A DNA stretch of 64,000 bases from Clostridia bacterium (GTDB lineage Bacteria > Bacillota > Clostridia > Christensenellales > UBA1242), in NCBI GenBank assembly GCA_017541375.1, contig JAFXZE010000005.1:369919-433918 (forward strand), written 5' to 3'. The position numbers and the translations under genes were made by a program. A model generated the notes under the pieces. The model made no database searches and had not been told where the DNA came from. It saw only the letters and a list, made by a program, of their open reading frames with translations. Positions 17,589-25,554 of the stretch are shown here, piece by piece. Position 1 is the stretch's first letter; the number at the start of each line of letters is the position of its first letter.

Positions 17589-19421
17589 ATGAGCAAAATA
17601 TTTACGCGACTAGTTTTGGTGGCTGTTGTATTATGTATGGGCTACGTTATAACGGGCTGTAAGACGAAAATTAGTGTTCAAAGTGGAGCGAAGTTGGAGC
17701 AATTACGTGATGTAGAACAAATAAATAAGCGTGAATTTGTGCAAAATATTTTACCTAGTGCAACAGAAGATGAGCAAGAGGTCTTGAGAGAGAAATTTGG
17801 TATAGGTTGCGCTGATATGGGATTTCCTATATATGATTCAGTCAGAAATAGAACTTTGATGTTTTTTGGAGATACATTTCAAGGAACAAGTGGCAATAGC
17901 TTTGTGATGCCGTGGCAGTCTAATATAATGCTGGTTAGTCACGACAATGATATTAGTGATGGAATAACATTTGATAGTTTTTATACAAAACAAGGCATTC
18001 AGACCGTGGCAAATCATAGTTTGGGCGCAACAGCTATCATTCAAGGGTTACATCGTGGCCAAAAGAGTGGGGGCACAGAATCTAGCAAAATTCCCACAGG
18101 GGGGATTGAGATTGATGGTAACATCTATATGTTTTATTTTTCAGTATTGACATCAGAATTTCGTCAGGATAGGATGAATTACGGTGGGTGTGTCAAATCT
18201 AGTGATGGTGGAGAAACTTGGGTAAAACTCAATAATTTGTCATGGGCAAATCATGCTAGTGGGACAAATAGTGAGTTTTATGAAACTGATAGCAATGGAG
18301 AAATTTGTAAGGCAAATGATGCAACTGTAATAAAACAATTGATGGAGCAAGATATCAATAATCAAACTGTGGGCATAAATATCGACATAAACAAGCATGA
18401 GGGGCATTTTTACACTCAGATTTGTCCTGTTGATGGGCGTGATGGATATATTTATCTCTTGGGTGAGGGAGGGTATCGCACTACAGGAGTAAAGTTAGCT
18501 CGAGTAAGAAAAGAAAAATTTGAGGACTTTGATGCATATGAGTATTTGACTGGATTTGATGGAGAAAGACCTATTTTTGAGCGCGGAAAGGCGGGACTGA
18601 GTAAACAAAATAAAAAAGGCACTGCCACCATACCTAGTGTGGGATATATATTTGGAAGTGATGAACTCACCGATCCTAACAGTGGCTGTGGCGAAGTAAA
18701 TTGCATATATAATGAATATTTGGGGAAATGGATGGTTTCGTATTTGCGTAGTACTCAGGCAGGAAAGGGGGGCATAATGTATAGACTAGCAGATAATATC
18801 TGGGGACCTTATTCAGATCCTGTGTCACTATTTCGATATGCAGATAGCAGTATGTTGCCACGTGATAGCGCTGGTAATGTAGTAACTGCTATATATGGGG
18901 GAATGCTGAGTGATAGATGGGTGGAGAATAATGGACAAATTGTCTATGTGGTATTAAGCCAATATCAAAACGTGCAATCCAAACCTAGATTATATACCTC
19001 TTCTATTGTAAAAATTAGCTTTAATACAAAAAACTATATAATTAGCTTTAATGGGAATGGCGGAGAAGGAGATATGACTGAAACAGAAGCCTTATATGGA
19101 GTTAAACTCAAAGTACCTAATAGCGGATATAGTAGAGAAGGTGCAGTATTTAAAGAATGGAATACAAAGCCGGATGGCACAGGCAAAGGTTATAGAGTAG
19201 GTAGCGAGATAGTGTATAACACGCGAGATTTATCCGAGGATAGAATAGAATTATTTGCAATTTGGATTGATGAAAATAAAAATGATTCTACAGACACATC
19301 GGATTCTCCAAACAGTGAATTTCCTATTGTAATGGTAGCTGTTTGTGGAGGAGTGATCGGAGCTGGAATAATAGCTATTGTGACTACAGCAATAGTTAGA
19401 AGAAGAAATAAAGGAGAATAA
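17589..19421 (+). CDS. DUF4185 lipoprotein with Listeria-Bacteroides repeat
   Basis: A 610-residue predicted lipoprotein. The signal peptide ends in the lipobox V-I-T-G-C (lipidated Cys24). Residues about 50-480 form a DUF4185-like beta-propeller region, with F-G-D-T-F near residue 94 and S-N-I-M-L-V-S-H-D-N near 113. Sialidase-like S-S-D-G-G-E-T-W-V-K lies near 205. A Listeria-Bacteroides repeat follows (F-N-G-N-G-G near 487 to E-L-F-A-I-W near 557), then a C-terminal membrane helix and RRRNKGE tail. Having both a lipobox and a C-terminal anchor is unusual. Carbohydrate binding or hydrolysis is likely but unproven. The nitroreductase gene starts 2 bases after the stop. Confidence 0.82.
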   Translation: MSKIFTRLVLVAVVLCMGYVITGCKTKISVQSGAKLEQLRDVEQINKREFVQNILPSATEDEQEVLREKFGIGCADMGFPIYDSVRNRTLMFFGDTFQGTSGNSFVMPWQSNIMLVSHDNDISDGITFDSFYTKQGIQTVANHSLGATAIIQGLHRGQKSGGTESSKIPTGGIEIDGNIYMFYFSVLTSEFRQDRMNYGGCVKSSDGGETWVKLNNLSWANHASGTNSEFYETDSNGEICKANDATVIKQLMEQDINNQTVGINIDINKHEGHFYTQICPVDGRDGYIYLLGEGGYRTTGVKLARVRKEKFEDFDAYEYLTGFDGERPIFERGKAGLSKQNKKGTATIPSVGYIFGSDELTDPNSGCGEVNCIYNEYLGKWMVSYLRSTQAGKGGIMYRLADNIWGPYSDPVSLFRYADSSMLPRDSAGNVVTAIYGGMLSDRWVENNGQIVYVVLSQYQNVQSKPRLYTSSIVKISFNTKNYIISFNGNGGEGDMTETEALYGVKLKVPNSGYSREGAVFKEWNTKPDGTGKGYRVGSEIVYNTRDLSEDRIELFAIWIDENKNDSTDTSDSPNSEFPIVMVAVCGGVIGAGIIAIVTTAIVRRRNKGE

Positions 19422-19423
19422 TT

Positions 19424-19930
19424 ATGGAATTTGATAAGGTTATACGTACTAGGGAAGCTGTAAGAAAATTTGATGGTAAAAAGCCAAGTGAAGAGCAACT
19501 AAGTGCTATATTAGAGGCGGGAAGACTCGCGCCTACTGCTATGAATGCTCAACCACAACGAGTGTTTGTGCTGGAGAGTAAAGAGGCGCTAGAAAAAATG
19601 GATAAAGTGCATCGAGGAAGATATGGGACAGGAGAAGCTCTGTTGGTTTGTGTGGATACAGATGTGGAAATTAGCATAAACAATGAATCTCATCCAGAAA
19701 TAGATGGCGCTATAGTTGCTACTCATATGATACTAAAAGCATGTGATGTGGGAGTAGATACAGTTTGGCTAGGCATTTTTAATGGGGCAGAAGTGAAAAA
19801 AGAATTTGGCTTGAGTGAAAATTTGTTGCCAATATGCTTTATTGACCTAGGTTTTAGGGCAAAAGATTATGGAGGCAACCCAATGCACAATAAGCGATAT
19901 CCAATAGAAAATATGGTAAAAAGAGTGTAG
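19424..19930 (+). CDS. nitroreductase family flavoprotein
   Basis: A 168-residue short nitroreductase-like FMN oxidoreductase. The N-terminal R-T-R-E-A-V-R-K-F (residues 8-16) is the phosphate/FMN-binding motif of the family. A-P-T-A-M-N-A-Q-P (about 36-44) is the second FMN contact, and the C-terminal Y-G-G-N-P...K-R matches the third. It reduces quinones, flavins or nitroaromatics with NAD(P)H in the cytosol; the natural substrate is unknown. It belongs to a tightly spaced run of genes from 17589 to 21945. Confidence 0.88.
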   Translation: MEFDKVIRTREAVRKFDGKKPSEEQLSAILEAGRLAPTAMNAQPQRVFVLESKEALEKMDKVHRGRYGTGEALLVCVDTDVEISINNESHPEIDGAIVATHMILKACDVGVDTVWLGIFNGAEVKKEFGLSENLLPICFIDLGFRAKDYGGNPMHNKRYPIENMVKRV

Positions 19931-19933
19931 GAA

Positions 19934-20584
19934 ATGAGTAAAGTAATGATACAAATTGCTGGAATTAGGACAATCCAAGACGCGCTTGCTGCGGTGGAGA
20001 GTGGAATGGATATCATAGGCCTACTTGTTGGGCAAAAACATAATAGTGATGATTTTATTAGTAAGGAAGTAGCAAGAGAAATAAAACTTCATCTTCCGGA
20101 AAGTGTGAAAACTACATTGATAACTCATGTGGAAAATGCAACACAAATAATTGATGCGGCACGATTTATCGATGTAGATTATATACAACTTCATTCTTCT
20201 ATTAATGAAATAGAGGTTGAAAAAATACACAATGCTTTGCCAGATAAAAAATTAATTAGGGTTATACACATATTGGGTGATAAAATTTTGACTGATGTAA
20301 GTAAAATAAAATATGTAGACTTTTATTTTACCGACAGTATCAATCTTAAGACTGACCAAGTAGGTGGTACAGGGCTAGAGCATGACTATAATGTAGACAA
20401 AAAACTAGTAGCTACTCTTGATAAGCCACTATTCATCGCGGGTGGGTTAACACCAGAGAATGTGGGAGATGTGGTAAAAAAGTGCAAGCCATATGGAGTA
20501 GATGTAAACACTAGTTGCAGAGGACAAGATGGGTTTCGCGACCGCCACAAGATGGAAGCCTTTGTCCAAAGCGCAAAGGGATAA
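19934..20584 (+). CDS. phosphoribosylanthranilate isomerase (TrpF)-like protein
   Basis: A 216-residue (beta/alpha)8 protein of the TrpF family. I-A-G-I-R-T (about residues 8-13) stands where TrpF has K-I-C-G-L, V-D-Y-I-Q-L-H (about 76-82) matches the family, and the C-terminal phosphate-binding segment L-F-I-A-G-G-L-T-P-E-N-V (about 166-177) followed by G-V-D-V-N-T-S is well kept. The catalytic Cys of TrpF (K-I-C-G) is Ala here and no other trp gene is nearby. It may therefore be a paralogue with another role rather than a tryptophan enzyme. It lies 3 bases downstream of the nitroreductase gene. Confidence 0.72.
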   Translation: MSKVMIQIAGIRTIQDALAAVESGMDIIGLLVGQKHNSDDFISKEVAREIKLHLPESVKTTLITHVENATQIIDAARFIDVDYIQLHSSINEIEVEKIHNALPDKKLIRVIHILGDKILTDVSKIKYVDFYFTDSINLKTDQVGGTGLEHDYNVDKKLVATLDKPLFIAGGLTPENVGDVVKKCKPYGVDVNTSCRGQDGFRDRHKMEAFVQSAKG

Positions 20585-20597
20585 GTTGGGGGTTTTT

Positions 20598-21092
20598 ATG
20601 ATAGAAATAGCGAGTAAAAAACAATTTGAAGAGTGCTATAAAAATTATAAATTTTCTTCCAATGAAGAGGAATGCCAATACAAATTATATAAGGAAATCT
20701 TTGATAATCCTAAAGTGGATGCATTGTTAGTTTATTACATTGAAAATAGTAAATACATTGGGGAGTGCGTTTTAGTTTTTAAAGATAAGCGAAAAGAACT
20801 TGAGTTTTTGTGCGAATATGACCTTGTAAACATACCCAAAGTTTGTATGATGAAAAATCTGTGTATTTATGAAGAAGAAAATAGGGGAAAAGGATATTTT
20901 ACAAAATTTTTAAAGGAAATAGAAAATTTAGTTAAAGAAAAACAATTTAATTCAATTATCATTAGCGTTTCGACAAACAACACTCACGCAATTGATGTTT
21001 ATAAACATCTTGGCTTTATTGAAATGGATAAAAAGAAATATAAAGACACAGGTGATATGATTGTCATGAAAAAAGAATTGGAGGGGAAATGA
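20598..21092 (+). CDS. GNAT family N-acetyltransferase
   Basis: A 164-residue acetyl-CoA-dependent acetyltransferase. The start at 20598 follows a TGGGGG site; the frame is open further upstream within the trpF-like gene. The acetyl-CoA loop appears as E-E-N-R-G-K-G-Y-F-T (about residues 98-107, variant of R-x-x-G-x-G/A), followed by I-I-I-S-V-S-T-N-N-T-H-A-I-D-V-Y-K-H-L-G-F, the classic motif B. Substrate unknown. It overlaps the next GNAT gene by 4 bases (ATGA). Confidence 0.88.
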   Translation: MIEIASKKQFEECYKNYKFSSNEEECQYKLYKEIFDNPKVDALLVYYIENSKYIGECVLVFKDKRKELEFLCEYDLVNIPKVCMMKNLCIYEEENRGKGYFTKFLKEIENLVKEKQFNSIIISVSTNNTHAIDVYKHLGFIEMDKKKYKDTGDMIVMKKELEGK

Positions 21093-21580
21093 AAACTGTA
21101 TTTATCACCGAAACTAAATTAATTGACAAAAAACAACTTTTTAATGTTTACAGAGGTGGAATTAGAAAAAATGCTGAAAAATACAACGAAACAGAGCAAC
21201 AAATTGAGGAAGGACATTGGAACTATTTGGTTGATTTTTTGGAAAACCAACATGGTTTTTTGGCAATTTTGAAAGATGAAGAAAAATATATGGCAGCAAT
21301 AAGAGTCCTTCCCAAACAAGATAATGAATATTTTTGTGAAGCTTTCGAGGTGGCAGAAGGTTTTCGTGGAAAAGGATTGGGAAAAAGACTTTATCGAGAT
21401 GTTATAGAGTATATTGCGAATAAGAATACTCATTTTAAATTAGAAGCCCATACATGGAAAACAAATATTGCAAGCATAAAAGCACATGTGGGTGTTGGTT
21501 TTGAAATTTCAAAAGATTATGTTTTAAATGAAGATGGGACAAAGAATGAAGCTGAAATTACTTTTTGTCTATGCAAGTAA
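21089..21580 (+). CDS. GNAT family N-acetyltransferase
   Basis: A 163-residue acetyltransferase with the acetyl-CoA pyrophosphate loop F-R-G-K-G-L-G-K-R-L-Y (about residues 92-102) and a motif B region with A-S-I-K-A-H-V-G-V-G-F-E (about 129-140). It is translationally coupled to the preceding GNAT gene by an ATGA overlap. The two share only the fold and are not recent duplicates. The substrate is unknown. Confidence 0.88.
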   Translation: MKTVFITETKLIDKKQLFNVYRGGIRKNAEKYNETEQQIEEGHWNYLVDFLENQHGFLAILKDEEKYMAAIRVLPKQDNEYFCEAFEVAEGFRGKGLGKRLYRDVIEYIANKNTHFKLEAHTWKTNIASIKAHVGVGFEISKDYVLNEDGTKNEAEITFCLCK

Positions 21581-21609
21581 AGTAATATATTCCAGTGGGA
21601 GAAAAAAAT

Positions 21610-21945
21610 ATGAGTATAACATTTAACATATATTACAAGGGTAAACAAGGAAGGGCAAAACAGTTTGTAGAAGAAATGATGAGTAGAGGATTGATTTCTA
21701 AAATAAGGGCTGAAGAAGGTAACGAAAGGTATGAGTATTTTATTTCACTAGCGGACAAAGAAATAGTATTGTTGATAGATAGTTGGAGCAGTCAAGATGC
21801 GTTAGACAAACATCATTCTTCGCCTATGATGTCAGAAATTGCTCGTTTGAGAGAAAAATATGATTTGAGTATGAAAGTAGAAAAATACATTCCTGTCGAA
21901 GAAAATTTGGATGATAGAAAATATCTAAGAAAAAATGATGAGTAA
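21610..21945 (+). CDS. ABM-domain (quinol monooxygenase-like) protein
   Basis: A 111-residue protein of the antibiotic-biosynthesis-monooxygenase (ABM) dimeric alpha/beta barrel fold. The N-terminal strand I-T-F-N-I-Y-Y, a helix with A-K-Q-F-V-E-E-M, and W-S-S-Q-D-A-L-D-K-H-H-S-S (about residues 60-72) are characteristic; the last is the usual x-W-x-x-x-x-A-L-x-x-H motif. ATG at 21610 with GGGAG upstream is preferred over GTG at 21595. It ends the run that begins at 17589. Confidence 0.75.
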   Translation: MSITFNIYYKGKQGRAKQFVEEMMSRGLISKIRAEEGNERYEYFISLADKEIVLLIDSWSSQDALDKHHSSPMMSEIARLREKYDLSMKVEKYIPVEENLDDRKYLRKNDE

Positions 21946-21983
21946 AAGTCTAGAAGGTATAGTGTGGTTTGGGTAGGTGTTAT

Positions 21984-22012
21984 TTGACAATGCTCATAGA
22001 ATGTGGTAAACT
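21984..22012 (+). promoter_or_regulatory. promoter upstream of proS leader
   Basis: TTGACA (21984-21989), 17-base spacer, TAAACT (22007-22012). Confidence 0.6.
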
Positions 22013-22033
22013 TGATTTTGTTAGGAGATGAGT

Positions 22034-22102
22034 ATGACACAGAGCGAGAAATATATGATGAAAAAAGCATTTTATTTTGTCCCCCATGGGGGTAAACTTT
22101 AG
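22034..22102 (+). CDS. 22-residue leader ORF upstream of proS
   Basis: A short open frame (ATG at 22034, TAG at 22100-22102) with a strong AGGAGATG site, placed between a promoter and proS. The codons span the perfect palindrome CCCCCATGGGGG (22081-22092). It could be a leader peptide, since it holds one Pro codon CCC within the hairpin, or the truncated start of a lost gene. No terminator fold is evident, so attenuation is only a guess. Confidence 0.35.
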   Translation: MTQSEKYMMKKAFYFVPHGGKL

Positions 22103-22145
22103 TTTGATTTTAATTTTAAATAATACTTTAGTTTAGGAGAGTAAA

Positions 22146-23399
22146 ATGAAATTTTCAAGATTGGGAGCAATAACCAAAAAGACTCGAGCAGAAAATGATA
22201 ATGCAATGATGGAGGTATTGACACAAGGCTCACAAGTCAAATTAGTCAGTGCTGGAGTATATACATATGGTGCAATATTGATAAAAGCAAGGGAGAATTT
22301 GGAGAACTTTATTCGAGCAAAGCTCGAAAAATATGATTGTGTAGAGGTTGCGTTACCACTTTTGCAAACACGCAAACTTTGGGATGCTTCAGGAAGATAT
22401 GATAAATTTAAGAAAAGCAATACTATGTTTACGACTATTGGGCGACACGATGAGTATTGCTTATCCCCAACAGCGGAAGAGGTCGTGTTTGACTATGTAA
22501 AAGGTTTAGCAAAATCTTATAAAGATATGCCTTTGTGCGTATATCAATTTTCGATGAAATTTCGAGATGAAATTCGTGTGCGTGGCGGAATATTGAGAAG
22601 TAAAGAATTTGTGATGAAAGATGCCTACAGTTTTAGTGAGACTCCAGAGAGTTTGTTAGCAGAATATCAAAATATGCGTAAGTGCTACATAGAGATATTT
22701 ACTGAGTTAGGCTTTACGCCTATACCAGTTGTTGCTGATAATGGTGATATGGGGGGGAGTTTTTCGGAAGAATTTATGATAGAATCCGAACTTGGTGAAG
22801 ACAAAGTTTTGTATGATGAAAAAACAAAGACTGGCTTTAACATCGAAGTTATCGAAAACGATGATTTGCGTAAGAAGTACGAAAAGATGTATCATAATAT
22901 AGATTTTAGCAAATTAAAAACTATCAAAACTATGGAATTGGGGCATATCTTTAATTTGGGACAGTATTATTCAAAACTCATGAATGGCGTATTTACCAAT
23001 AAAGAAGGTAAACAAGATTATTACTACATGGGATGTTATGGTATAGGTGTTACGAGGACATTGGGGATTTTGATAGAAAAGAACTTAGACGAGAGTGGAT
23101 TAAAATTCCCAAGAGTAATAGAGCCATTTAATGTAGGAATAGCCAATATGGATAATGAAAAATTGCGCGTAAAAGCGCAAGAATTGTATCAGATGCTATC
23201 TGATATGGGGCTAAAAGTGTTGTGGCATGACAAAAATGATAGTTTGGGGGCAAAATTAAAGGATTTGAAATTGCTAGGTTGTAGAAAAAATATCATATTA
23301 GGTAACAAATTTTTAGAAACAGGTAAAATAGAATTGGAAACCGATGAAGGCAAACGAGAATTGTCGCTTAATGAATTAAAAAAGGTATTAAACCAATAG
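22146..23399 (+). CDS. proS: prolyl-tRNA synthetase lacking the editing insert
   Basis: A 417-residue class II synthetase that charges tRNA-Pro. Motif 2 reads F-R-D-E-I-R-V-R-G-G-I-L-R, followed by K-E-F-V-M-K-D-A-Y-S-F (about residues 139-161). Motif 3 is M-G-C-Y-G-I-G-V-T-R (about 298-307), and a C-terminal anticodon-binding domain follows. These are the bacterial-type motifs, but the 150-180 residue INS (YbaK-like) editing domain usually found between motifs 2 and 3 is missing. Misacylated Ala-tRNA-Pro must then be cleared by a free-standing YbaK/ProXp protein, none of which is in this window. The start is set by TAGGAGAG. Confidence 0.93.
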   Translation: MKFSRLGAITKKTRAENDNAMMEVLTQGSQVKLVSAGVYTYGAILIKARENLENFIRAKLEKYDCVEVALPLLQTRKLWDASGRYDKFKKSNTMFTTIGRHDEYCLSPTAEEVVFDYVKGLAKSYKDMPLCVYQFSMKFRDEIRVRGGILRSKEFVMKDAYSFSETPESLLAEYQNMRKCYIEIFTELGFTPIPVVADNGDMGGSFSEEFMIESELGEDKVLYDEKTKTGFNIEVIENDDLRKKYEKMYHNIDFSKLKTIKTMELGHIFNLGQYYSKLMNGVFTNKEGKQDYYYMGCYGIGVTRTLGILIEKNLDESGLKFPRVIEPFNVGIANMDNEKLRVKAQELYQMLSDMGLKVLWHDKNDSLGAKLKDLKLLGCRKNIILGNKFLETGKIELETDEGKRELSLNELKKVLNQ

Positions 23400-23439
23400 G
23401 TACTAATTATCTATTTAAGAAACTGTTGATGGGGTAAAT

Positions 23440-23478
23440 AAAAACATTAGACATAAATGTTATTGTCTAATGTTTTTG
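23440..23478. terminator. bidirectional terminator
   Basis: Stem ACATTAGACA/TGTCTAATGT with A and T runs. It lies between proS and the convergent triple-repeat gene. Confidence 0.9.
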
Positions 23479-23514
23479 TTTCTATTCTAAAACCTGTTAA
23501 ATTAATATTGTTTT

Positions 23515-25371
23515 TTAGGCGTTTTTTGGTAAGAAAAATAGTTCTTGTCCAGTTTTGCTTGTAAGTTTCAAATTTTCACATTGCAATTTTCCAGCTTCGT
23601 AAATTACATCAGTTGATAGTTGAGTGACATTATTTAGGTTTATTATTTTATTTATACGGTCTATATCAGTTAGTACAGCACTGGTAAATTTTGAATAATT
23701 ATCAAATTTTCGGGGAACTTTTTTTAATTGTTCTATAGTTATATTTACCGCTTCATCGCAAGTAATAGTTCCTTTGTGTGTTTTAATTTCAGATTTTTCA
23801 AAAAACATTCCATTAAGTGTGCTGATTACTAGACCACCTATTTTCATAGTCTCAATGTCATTTGTATTAATGTATTTAAAACGCTTGTTAATTGAAGAAA
23901 TGATTGCTGTAGTAATGGTAAATGCTTCTGCTGAATTGTTATTTTCCTTGATATTCTTAATTTTCCATTCATCACATTTGATTTTTTTAGCTCTAGAGCC
24001 CAAACATTTGTACACATATTCTTCTACTAAACTACTCATTTCGAGTATAATAGGAGGCATAGCCTCGTCGTTGTAGCAATATTTTTCGGCATATTGAGCT
24101 GCAGCCCAATAATCTCCTTTTCTTTTACTTTCATGTAGCTTAGTAGATGTCATCTCGTTGATTTTATTTAAGAATACCTCTTTGTGATTTACTGGGATAG
24201 AACGTTTTTCTTTACTCCTTAACAAAATATCGAGTAATTCACACAATTGACCACTCACCCTTTGTTCACCATATGAGACTCTTGGAGCATCAGGAGCTGG
24301 ATATAGTCTATCACAGATTGTGTCAATTACTTTTTGATAGATTTGTTCTTCAGGAGTATCCTCAACAAATTGAGGTTTTTCTAGATAGCAAATAATTGGC
24401 TTATATATGTTTGGCTCTATCCTTTCTATGATGTATTTAACTTGTTTTTTGTTATTGATACCTTCAATTTTTTTAGCTCTAGCGCCTAAACATTTGTACA
24501 TATATATTTCTAATAATTCACTCATTTCTAGTAGTGATGCAGGTAATTCTTCGTCGTTATGGCAATATGATTTTACATACTGAGTAGCGGCCCAATAAAA
24601 TCCTTTTCTATTAGCTTCTTGTTGCATATTAGATGCCTTCTCGTTGATTTTATCCAAAAATACCTCTTTGTGATCTACTGCGATAGAGCGTTTTTCTTTA
24701 CTTTTTATCAAAGCATCGAGTAATTCACATTGCTGACAACTAATTCTTTGTTCACCATAGGTGATTCTTGGAGCTCCTGGGGCTGGAGCTAGTCTATCAC
24801 AGATTGTATTAATTACTCTTTGATAGATTTGTTCTTCAGGAGTACCTACAACAAATTGTGGTTTTTCTAGAGAGCATGTGTTTGGATTTATCTTTTCTAC
24901 GACATATTTAACTTGTTTTTTGTTATTGGTACCTTCGATTTTTTTAGCTCTAGAGCCTAAACATTTGTACATATATGTTTCTATTAGCTCACTCATTTTT
25001 AGCAGTGAAGCTGGTAATTCTTGGTTACTATTGCAATATGATTTTGCATACTGCGTAGCGGCCCAATAATCTCCTTTTTTATTGCCTTCTCGTTGCTGAT
25101 TAGATTTCATTTCGTTGATTTTATCTAAGAATACTTCTTTGTGATCTACTGAGATAGAGCGTTTTTCTTTACTTTTCAACAAAACATCAAGTAATTCACA
25201 TAGCTGATAACTAATTCTTTGTTCACCATAGGTGATTCTTGGAGCATCAGGAGCTGGATATAGTCTACCATAGATTGTATCAATTACTCTCTGATAAATT
25301 TTTTCTTCCCCCATGTTTTTACCGACATAGATAACAGGTGTGTTTTCACACACTTCATTTTCATAACTCAT
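23515..25371 (-). CDS. protein of three tandem 160-residue repeats, unknown family
   Basis: A 618-residue protein without signal peptide or membrane segment; I do not recognise the family. After a 21-residue leader come three close repeats at about residues 22-178, 179-340 and 341-464, each beginning E-E-x-I-Y-Q-x-V-I-x-T-I. Each carries A-P-R-I/V-T/S-Y-G-E-Q-R, S-K-E-K-R-S-I, H-K-E-V-F-L-x-K-I-N-E, Y-W-A-A-x-Q-Y and Y-K-C-L-G-x-R-A-K-K-I. A distinct C-terminal domain of about 150 residues follows. The repeats look all-helical with paired aromatic and Cys positions. The gene has a perfect consensus promoter overlapped by a palindrome. It is divergent from the Nmad3 gene, 183 bases away, so the two may form one regulated locus (inference). 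Confidence 0.75.
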   Translation of the reverse strand: MSYENEVCENTPVIYVGKNMGEEKIYQRVIDTIYGRLYPAPDAPRITYGEQRISYQLCELLDVLLKSKEKRSISVDHKEVFLDKINEMKSNQQREGNKKGDYWAATQYAKSYCNSNQELPASLLKMSELIETYMYKCLGSRAKKIEGTNNKKQVKYVVEKINPNTCSLEKPQFVVGTPEEQIYQRVINTICDRLAPAPGAPRITYGEQRISCQQCELLDALIKSKEKRSIAVDHKEVFLDKINEKASNMQQEANRKGFYWAATQYVKSYCHNDEELPASLLEMSELLEIYMYKCLGARAKKIEGINNKKQVKYIIERIEPNIYKPIICYLEKPQFVEDTPEEQIYQKVIDTICDRLYPAPDAPRVSYGEQRVSGQLCELLDILLRSKEKRSIPVNHKEVFLNKINEMTSTKLHESKRKGDYWAAAQYAEKYCYNDEAMPPIILEMSSLVEEYVYKCLGSRAKKIKCDEWKIKNIKENNNSAEAFTITTAIISSINKRFKYINTNDIETMKIGGLVISTLNGMFFEKSEIKTHKGTITCDEAVNITIEQLKKVPRKFDNYSKFTSAVLTDIDRINKIINLNNVTQLSTDVIYEAGKLQCENLKLTSKTGQELFFLPKNA

Positions 25372-25406
25372 TTTTTATACTTCCTTTTTTGATATGTTAA
25401 TCCCTT

Positions 25407-25420
25407 AATTAACGTTAATT
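25407..25420. promoter_or_regulatory. perfect 14-bp palindrome at the transcription start (candidate operator)
   Basis: AATTAACGTTAATT lies 1 base downstream of the -10 box of the minus-strand promoter at 25422-25450, over the expected transcription start. This is the classic site for a repressor. Confidence 0.55.
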
Positions 25421-25421
25421 C

Positions 25422-25450
25422 ATTATAGCATAAATTAACACAATTGTCAA
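25422..25450 (-). promoter_or_regulatory. sigma-A promoter, perfect consensus
   Basis: Minus strand TTGACA (25445-25450), 17-base spacer, TATAAT (25422-25427), driving the triple-repeat gene. Confidence 0.85.
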
Positions 25451-25554
25451 TATCAAAACTAGGGATATTAGTAAATTTGATTGCTAATAAATAATTATTA
25501 TGATAATATAAACTATATCAAGATTAATTAAAGAAAAAAAGGGGATATATAAAA

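Noticed and set aside
21946..22146. T-box riboswitch before proS
   Set aside because: No T-box consensus or specifier/terminator pair could be recognised.
23980..25308. CRISPR-like repeat array suspected from the repeated DNA
   Set aside because: The repeats are about 480 bases long, in frame, and encode the triple-repeat protein.
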